Source: Serinus canaria (lineage: Eukaryota > Chordata > Aves > Passeriformes > Fringillidae). From it: a DNA stretch of 64,000 nt. The stretch spans positions 23,473,059 through 23,537,058 of the forward strand of contig NC_066313.1 of the NCBI RefSeq assembly GCF_022539315.1. The letters run 5' to 3'. Numbering within the stretch: position 1 is the first letter of the stretch; each line of letters opens with the position of its first letter. Positions 57,371-64,000 of this stretch are shown here, one piece after another. A model generated the notes under the pieces. It was not told where the DNA came from. It saw only the letters and a list, made by a program, of their open reading frames with translations, and did no database searches. A program made the position numbers and the translations under genes.

Positions 57371-60245
57371 GTTTGAGAACAGGCCTGCAGAAGGGACAGA
57401 TGGAAAGCTCAAGCCAAAGTCTCCTGCCACTCCCTGGCCACCATTCATGGGAGAGGGCTGGTGCCTTAGGGTTGTATTTGAATCTGGACCACGTGCAGCC
57501 TCACTGCCAGTTACCCACTTCCAGGGTTAGGCAGCCACCCCCTTGCTCAGTGAGCCTTTCCTGCAGGCTGCAACTTGCTAGGAGCCAAAGTGATGCTGTC
57601 TCCAAGCAGAGGACCTCATCCTCCCCTGCTGTCACAGGAGAGGCTTTTCTGAGAAACCTCTTTAGTTTGAGGCTCCTTTTCAAGCCCCTCTGTCTAGTTT
57701 GCATCACCTTACAGCTGATTGCTTTCCCAAGAATGCTGCTGAGGTCCCTGGTAGAGGAGGACAAACAGGGAGGCGAGATGTAGCTCCTGGGAACAACTCA
57801 TCCCTCCTTGTCTGTGACGGGTTTTGAAATCCTGATCTGAATGGAAGTTTGCAGCTTGGCATAATAACTCAGTGCCAGGAACGAGGTGTAAGCTGGTGTT
57901 AAGCCTCAGGGTTTTGGGTCCTATGAAACAAATGGATCCTCTTTTTCCTGGCTAGTGATTTATAAAGGCACAGGGATATTCCCACTAAGTGGAATTCAGC
58001 TGTCTACATTACCAAATTGCTGGTGTGGCCCCTGGCATGGTTTTGGCCCAGGCCAGCCAAAAGACTCCAGAAGCATCCCAAAAGACTCCTAGACACAGGC
58101 TATGATTTTACTTAGGCCAGGGATCCTTTCCATAGACAGTTTGTACACAGCTGCCTTGGGCTGGAGGGAAGGAGAATGTTGTTGCATGGAAGCAGAATGC
58201 TATGGGCCAAGCAGCATCAATATCAGGGAATGTTTCTGGAAACATATCAAATCCCCTGGTACAAAAGTAGATTTTTTCACCAAAAGTCTGTTTAGAGCCA
58301 CCCAAAAGAGAAAAGGAAAAACTCCTGAGGCAGGTTCTCCTCAGCTGGGCCTCATAAAGGTATGGGATGCTCTCTTGGACTTGTATAATGCCTTTCAAAG
58401 AGGCAGGGAATAACCAGATCAAGTCCAACTTAGAAGCAGAACAAAGAATCTTAGCCACTGGAGAAAACGTCTTCTGTGTTGCTACAAAGTGGGTGTTGTA
58501 GAACCTGGGTGACAAGAACAGAGGTGACAAGGGAAGCATTCAGGTCTGGCTTGCACGCCCATTTCTGAGAAGTAAGGTTCATTATCATTAAATAATCTTA
58601 AACTAGACTGGTTTGTTGAGAGTGGAAACCAAGCCCTTGCATGTTATTAGTCAGCAGATTGTGTACAAATGTGATGTCAGGAACCAATCCAGTATGACCC
58701 TCGGCAAGAAGGGGAATGATTAAACAGGGAAATGAAACAGAGGTGAGAAATGCCACAAAAGAGCACAGAGGGACTCACATCCTCAGCAGCACTGGGGAAA
58801 AAGACCACAGGAACAAGCTTTGCCAAGAAAAAAAAATCAAGCAGCGAGTCTGTAAACAGAGCTGATCATGGGGGATAAAGATGAAATGGAAGCAGACTTT
58901 TTTAGTATCTCAATCAGGGAGAAAAAAGTGACAAGAACTGACTGAGACGCTGAAAAGTGAGTGATATGCTATTGCCAAGAATAATGCTCAGAACACTGTA
59001 ACAGCTGATAGAGGTACTGAGCATGGTGAACCCAGACAGAGTAAGACTTCAGAGACATCTCTCGGTTAAAGTGAAAAAACAACCAACAAGCTCGCCGAAA
59101 GCCAGAGCAGCAGAAAAGGGAGCAGATGTTCGTGCTGAGAGCACCAGACTCCACAGGCATCTTCAGACACTGCTGGTGGAAAGGCAGGTGAGCCTCCACC
59201 CTGGAATACAAATGCAGGAGAGTCTGCCCTTACCCCAGCATACTCACTGTGAGCCTTCACCTTGGTTTATTCTTGTCTGGGACGAATTCTGTCTCTGAAG
59301 GACTAACTCTGAAGGACCAAAAAAATCCCTTTCACTTCCTGACCCCTCTCATCAGTGCAAGATATAGGATGTTTTGCCCTCCTCTGATTTCCTGCTGTTT
59401 CTCTGTACCAGTATCCTCATTTCCAGCAATGTTGTTCAGAGTCAACACAACAGGTTCTAGGTTTGTTATTTAAAAAAAAAAAAAAAGAAAAGAAAAAAAT
59501 AAGTGTATCAGACTCCTCCCTGGAAGGGAAGGAGGGAATAACATAATAAATAAAGGGAATAACAAGTAATTTTCTTTTCCCAAGGAACTTGAAGCTGTTT
59601 TCTTATTTTCCACTTAAGGTTCAGTCTCCACCTTTTGCTGGCCCACACAACCTGCTTGTACAGCTGGCTTCAGGCAGAAGCCTTTTAAGCTGGTCTGATA
59701 AGGGCATCCTCTGCTTCAGTCCCTTCAGGCTGCTGGAGAAGAGGAGGGCAAACCCCCTCTGTCAGATGTGCATCATGAAATGTGAAGATATACCCAAGTT
59801 ATGCCCAAGCAAGCTCAGGTTTCTGTATCAGTATGCAGCCATGTAGGGAAGCACTTTTGGGAAACTGGCCCTGGCTAGCTAACCATGCTTGCAACACAGT
59901 ACCCAGGAGACCTGTCAGCTTCCAGAACCGCCTGGCTCAGCTTTGCTTTGGGTGTCTCTTCAGGATTCATTGGGGTGTCACACAAGCACACTTGCAGTAC
60001 AAGGGTCTAAAATGATTTACCGTCTCCAGCAACCCAGTACAAGGCTTAGCACAGACCTTGGGAGGAGGTTCCTCTGCTGATGGTGGGTGTATTTTTATTT
60101 ATTCCTTTATGCATACATACTTTATTGTGCATAATTAATGCTTCCACAGTGTATTTTGACCTTGCCCATGACTTATATTTTTCCCACTGCATCTCAGCAT
60201 CTCTCTTACCTTATCATGTGCCAGTATATTTCTTCTTTTTTTCCT
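57371..60245. other. Unique non-coding sequence, nothing recognised
   Basis: No confident element. An A-rich run lies at about 59468-59500. A CAGGTGAGC splice-donor-like word lies at about 59185-59193, downstream of an open frame starting at 59023, but no acceptor or homology supports an exon. A block at 58570-58690 is AT-rich and complex. Confidence 0.5.
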
Positions 60246-60408
60246 TACAGCTTACCATCCTCTCTCCCCATCTCTCTCCCCCTTCAGATTAGACCACTTT
60301 CTCACCTCTTTACAATCCTCCCCTCTCTCTCTTTTCTCCTTCACTCCATCTCCCTTCCTTCCCTCCTTCTTTCCTCTCTCCCTCCTTCCCTCCTTCCCTC
60401 CTTCCTCA
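60246..60408 (+). repeat. Pyrimidine-rich tract with (CCTT)n-like core
   Basis: Mostly C and T, with a (CCTTCCCT)n-like core at about 60371-60406. The minus strand is purine-rich and could form H-DNA. Open frames through it encode Ser/Pro/Leu-rich artefacts. Confidence 0.88.
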
Positions 60409-60690
60409 GCATTGGCGGCCCGCCCCACCTCCCTCTCCCTCTCCTGTCAGCAAAGCAGTTTATCGGCAGTTGCAGTCTCATCTATCAGTCCAATTCATCT
60501 TTCCCTGCAGCCTTTGGGGGCAGAGCAAGAGGAAAAACCACAAGCTGCCTTCCTAAAGAAACCAGTGGCAGCCACAGGCATTAATATGAGAAGCTTGGGA
60601 AGGTGTCGTTTTTCACTCAAGCTGACATTTAAGCTGTTTCATAAATATGAAATCAAACCAAGGGCCCAGATGGGCCTCCACCCCCTCCTC
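60409..60690. other. Candidate conserved non-coding element
   Basis: It begins with a CpG-bearing GC-rich stretch (ATTGGCGGCCCGCCCC, which holds an ATTGG box and an Sp-type site). It continues as complex AT-rich sequence (CAGGCATTAATATGAG, GGTGTCGTTTTTCACTC, CATAAATATGAAATC). ATTGG plus GGCGG beside a long pyrimidine tract is promoter-like, but no transcript start or exon can be shown. Confidence 0.35.
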
Positions 60691-62289
60691 CTTTGACTAA
60701 GAGCGGTTGTGATACTCCCTTCACCAGCTTAAAAAAAGGGGATGACAGGAGCAAATCCCTGGGGAATGAAGGATAGAAGGAGCGACTGTTCTCAGCAATG
60801 GCACCTGTGCTGTTTACACTAGGTTTAGCAAAGAGCCACCAACCAGTACAGGAGAGCCATCAGTCACTATTGGTGGTGGCAGGTGGGATTTCCCTCTGAG
60901 TGCACAAGGCAATGGGGTGGATATTTCTTCTGTTATTCCCACAAGGGATAGTTGTTCTCTTTCCATCAACAGCTCTCTTATCACCATGACTGTTTCACAC
61001 ATATGCAGAGCCTGATTTCATGAGAGAGTCTCTGTTTCTGGTCCTGATATAAATCTGGCCTGCTTACACCACCCCAGTCCCTAGGCAGCCTGGGAACCAG
61101 TACAGATTTTAGGATTATTTCCTGGGACAGCTGGAAGGGCTGCAAACTCACCCTTCTTTCCACTCCCATTAGGAAGGAATTCCTTTCATAATTGGGATGA
61201 GGAAGAGGAGTTATAGGTATCTGTTAATGATCACAGATACCAGAAGCAAGGGAAAGAATGTAAATTCTGCTGCCTCGTTCTCTTGGTATGATAAGGAGGG
61301 TCTCTGAGTTGGTCTGTGGTCTCTGTTTTGTTTTTCCCACTGCTTCACCCCTCTGTCCCTGCAAATCTTTACTGTGCTTGTGGGCAAGGGGAGAGAGCCA
61401 GAGCTCCAGGAGAGCAGCTGTGGATTTGACACCTTTAGATATCCTGTAGGTATCACTGGCAGTGATACAGCTCCTTGGGACCCAGGCATTAATTACACAT
61501 ACCCTGAAATTGCTTGCCAGCCTCTCTAGGGTGTGATAGGAGAAAGTGACCTTCTGGGGCTCTGAGCTCTGCCTCTTGGTTTCACCATGTCATACGGGCT
61601 CATCCCTGAGCACGGCGTGCTCCGAGCACCTCACACTGCCCCTACTGCAACCCTTGAACTACATGGCCAGTCTACTCTCTTCTGAGGAGCCAAAACCATC
61701 TGATTCTCAGGACAAGTTTAGCTGACCACATTTGTGAGAATCACAAGCTTCAATTAAAATAGCTTTTCTCCTTCCCTTGTGTATGACCCAATTAAGAGTT
61801 TACAGAGAGTAACTGTGCCATCTCCCCCCCACCGTCTCCATTTGTCTAGACTGAACAGGGCAAGGTCCTTTCCTCTGGTATGGTGGGACTGCTCTTCCCT
61901 GATCATACAGGTTTTCCATATTGCCATTTGCTACAGTTTTAGTTCAATCTTGCAAACGATTGGCAAGAATAACTCTGACTGTTCCAGATGATACCTACAC
62001 CTCCTTATAGATCAGCCACTATACTCCATGATGTCTGGCATGTGCTCCTCCCATGGAACACATCCTCACACTCAACTTGTGAGCTCATAGCTGAGCTGTG
62101 ATTGACAAGCCAGCCTGTATCCTGTTTTCTTGTTTTAAACTGATTCGTTTTCAGTGTGCAGGTGAAACACTTGCTCACAGAGCCCAAATCTGTGGCCTTG
62201 CATATCGTGCTGCTGCGCTTCCCCACATTCCTCTTGACATCATCTCCACAAAACCTTGTGTGATATTTTGGTGGTCCCAAGCATTTTTG
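60691..62289. other. Unique non-coding sequence, nothing recognised
   Basis: No confident element. A short palindrome GAGCACGGCGTGCTC occurs at 61608-61622 with retained CpGs. Open frames are under 95 codons, on both strands, without homology. Confidence 0.55.
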
Positions 62290-63010
62290 ATGCTGCCTGT
62301 CAATCCACTCCTAATTTTAGGACAAAAGTTATCATTAAAACAAATTTTCCCAAGACAAAGGCTAAAGAACTTGCCTAGCAACCTGTTTCGAGCAGAGCTG
62401 CCTCCTTCCCCTCTTACACCAATTCCTCACTCACCTCACAACCCTTGTACTAATCCTCATCTTCTCTCATTTAACTAATAATTTCCCAGGTGGCACCAAA
62501 CCAAATTTTAATGAAGTACAGATAGAGAAGATCTACTACTTTTCCCTTGTCTAGAACATCAGTTACCTTATCAAAGACAGATATCGAGTTAGTCTGGCAC
62601 AATCTCTTTTTGATAATGGCATATTGCACTATATCCCATTTTCTATTCCATGTCTTCAATTATTCTTTCTGACATAATTTGCTCTGAATCCATCTATGCC
62701 CTTGAGGCCAAAATAACAAGTCCATGGCTGCCTAGATTGCTCTCCCTCACTTTCTTAAATATGGGTACCACATTTGCTATTATCCAGGAAGAGGAACCCC
62801 CAGTGATTGGACAGATTTATTAAAAATCCCATCTACCAGGCCTGCAATTTCATGGGCCTATTTTTTAGTGTCTGGGGAGGGTGGTTTCCTGACCTCCCTT
62901 GTTTGAGCACAGTAAACTCTCTGAATTGCTTCCATCTTGCATGTAATCATGGCCCTTTCAATACACTTATTCCCATTAGTCCATCTAACTTTGCCCACAC
63001 TTTATGTCCC
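62290..63010 (-). mobile_element. Ancient CR1 LINE ORF2 fragment (reverse transcriptase)
   Basis: Read on the minus strand this is the reverse-transcriptase part of CR1 ORF2, the enzyme that copied CR1 RNA into the genome. From high to low coordinates: a CAGGCCTGGTAGATGGG segment then TTTTTAATAAATCTG near 62850-62815, GCAAATGTGGTACCCATATTTAAG (the ANVVPIFKK-type block) near 62782-62758, GTGCCAGACTAACTCGATATC then TGTCTTTGATAAGGTAACTG near 62603-62560, and ACATGGGAAATTATTAGTTAA-type sequence near 62490-62468. The frame at 62659-62471 keeps VFDKVTDVLDKGKVVDLLYL, matching the RT block before the YLDFSKAFD motif; there the motif has become YLYFIK, so the catalytic part is lost. Stops and small indels break the rest. 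The old divergence resembles CR1 copies of turtles and crocodilians. Confidence 0.92.
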
Positions 63011-64000
63011 TGCTCTTAGGGACAAAGTAGCCCTCTAGTTTAGAACTGTGCAGATTTTTCCCACTACGTGCAGAGGTTCCAATTCTTCATTTTTTTCACT
63101 TGTAGTCTTAAGGATCCTTCTGTTGTTCCATTTCCTTTGCAGGAACTGACTCAGTTTGACTACTAGCAATTCTCACTTCATCCCTGCACTTTCTGACCTC
63201 CCAAGACATACCTTTCTTTGTTACTTAATCCCCTCTTCGAGGCTGCCTTGATGTGCAGGTGGCCTAGGTGGTTATCAAGTGCAGCAGACTGCTGGGGGGT
63301 AGTTCCAGGTCCACAGACCTTTCTTGGCTTATGCCAAGCTCTGCAGAGCTGGCCTTGCTGTGACTGCCAACACAAACAGGGGCAGGGCAGCTGCCACTAC
63401 TGCAGGAAAATGTCCCTTAAATGCTGGGAAATGCTGCTCCTACCCTCTGCTCTTCTGGATGTCAGTCAGAGAAGAGACTTAGACCTTCCTCTCAGATCCC
63501 ACTCCTAGTTGTGATTGTTTGCTTCCCTTCCCAAAGGCAGGAATCCCCCTTTCACACCTGCCAAGCACACTGGCCTGAGAGGCACAGATGGGTGTCTGCT
63601 TTGTGTTCAAAAGTAGTTGCAGGGCACTTTGGTAGCTCCTTTGGAGATGGAGGGAAACAGACCCAGATTTGCATTTTGAGATGACAGCTATTGAGTGATT
63701 GACATGTTTAAGGGAGAGAGGAAGGCTCCTTTCTCTAACTACAGTTGCCTTAAAATACTCACAACTCCTTTGCAGCCTCACAGCTCCTCTTGTCTTCAGT
63801 CACCTCACATCTGCTCTGCAGTGCCACCACAAATGATTTCTTTGATCTTTGTATTTAGGGATGGCAGCATTCAGAAATTTGTTAATACTGTAGACTACGT
63901 GCTGCTTCTGCCCTCCTCTGTTCCTTCTAGGTTCTCTGCTTGTGGCTGCGACATTTTTAAAGTTAAGGTTTTAAAAATAGTTGCTCATTCATCTCCTCCC
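63011..64000. other. Unique non-coding sequence, nothing firmly recognised
   Basis: The first 100-200 bases may continue the CR1 ORF2 fragment in decayed form. Beyond that I see no repeat, exon or RNA gene. Overlapping frames on both strands at 63178-63781 are chance. Confidence 0.5.

Noticed and set aside
58725..58790. Possible MIR core on the minus strand
   Set aside because: AACAGGGAAATGAAACAGAGGTGAGAAATG is only loosely similar to the core and lacks the CAAGGTCACA part.
59023..59193. Possible exon ending at a CAGGTGAGC donor
   Set aside because: A donor-like nonamer alone is common. No acceptor, homology or reading-frame support was found.
1..64000. Bacterial-type features (operons, CRISPR arrays, riboswitches, IS elements)
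   Set aside because: Repeat content and composition are vertebrate. No regularly spaced direct repeats, transposase or operon-like spacing exist.

Overview
This window looks like non-coding DNA from a bird nuclear genome, either a long intron or an intergenic region. The avian call rests on the interspersed repeats. There is a CR1 LINE 3' end with the typical terminal GATTCTGT-like sequence, and older CR1 fragments on the minus strand. There is also a solo LTR of a family I recognise from bird genomes, with repeated CTGGAGCAG modules and a CAGCCAGGGTCAA(C/T)CCAC end. A few ancient MIR/CORE-SINE-like remnants are present. The species cannot be told from the sequence.

I found no protein-coding gene, rRNA, tRNA, CRISPR array or operon-like layout. 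Open frames are short (174 codons at most), overlap on both strands, and resemble no protein family I know, except where they lie inside CR1 reverse-transcriptase sequence. Bacterial concepts such as operons and ribosome binding sites do not apply.

Layout. 1-15.3 kb is unique sequence with a purine-rich, G-quadruplex-capable tract (240-475), a perfect CRE octamer (3123-3130), two AT-rich blocks that look conserved (5.8-6.2 kb, 6.84-7.01 kb) and a pyrimidine/purine pair (10.4-11.0 kb). 15.3-16.3 kb is the solo LTR. 16.3-33.6 kb is mostly unremarkable, with a CTG run and a possible conserved block at 24.1-24.4 kb. At 33.64-33.70 kb there is a perfect 24-bp inverted repeat with an 8-nt loop. 34.8-35.3 kb is a CR1 3' end with an internal replacement. 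37.3-38.1 kb holds a CpG-retaining block with a 19-bp tandem duplication. 39.6-51.8 kb holds MIR-like and old CR1 fragments between candidate conserved blocks. 52.9-53.1 kb, 57.06-57.37 kb and 60.4-60.7 kb are further regulatory candidates. 62.3-63.0 kb is a well-recognisable ancient CR1 reverse-transcriptase fragment on the minus strand.

The regulatory candidates were picked by eye, from homeobox-like AT-rich words or retained CpGs in otherwise CpG-poor DNA. They need cross-species alignment to stand. No previously undescribed biological system is evident. The most unusual local structures are the perfect hairpin and the CpG-retaining block at 37.7-38.06 kb.
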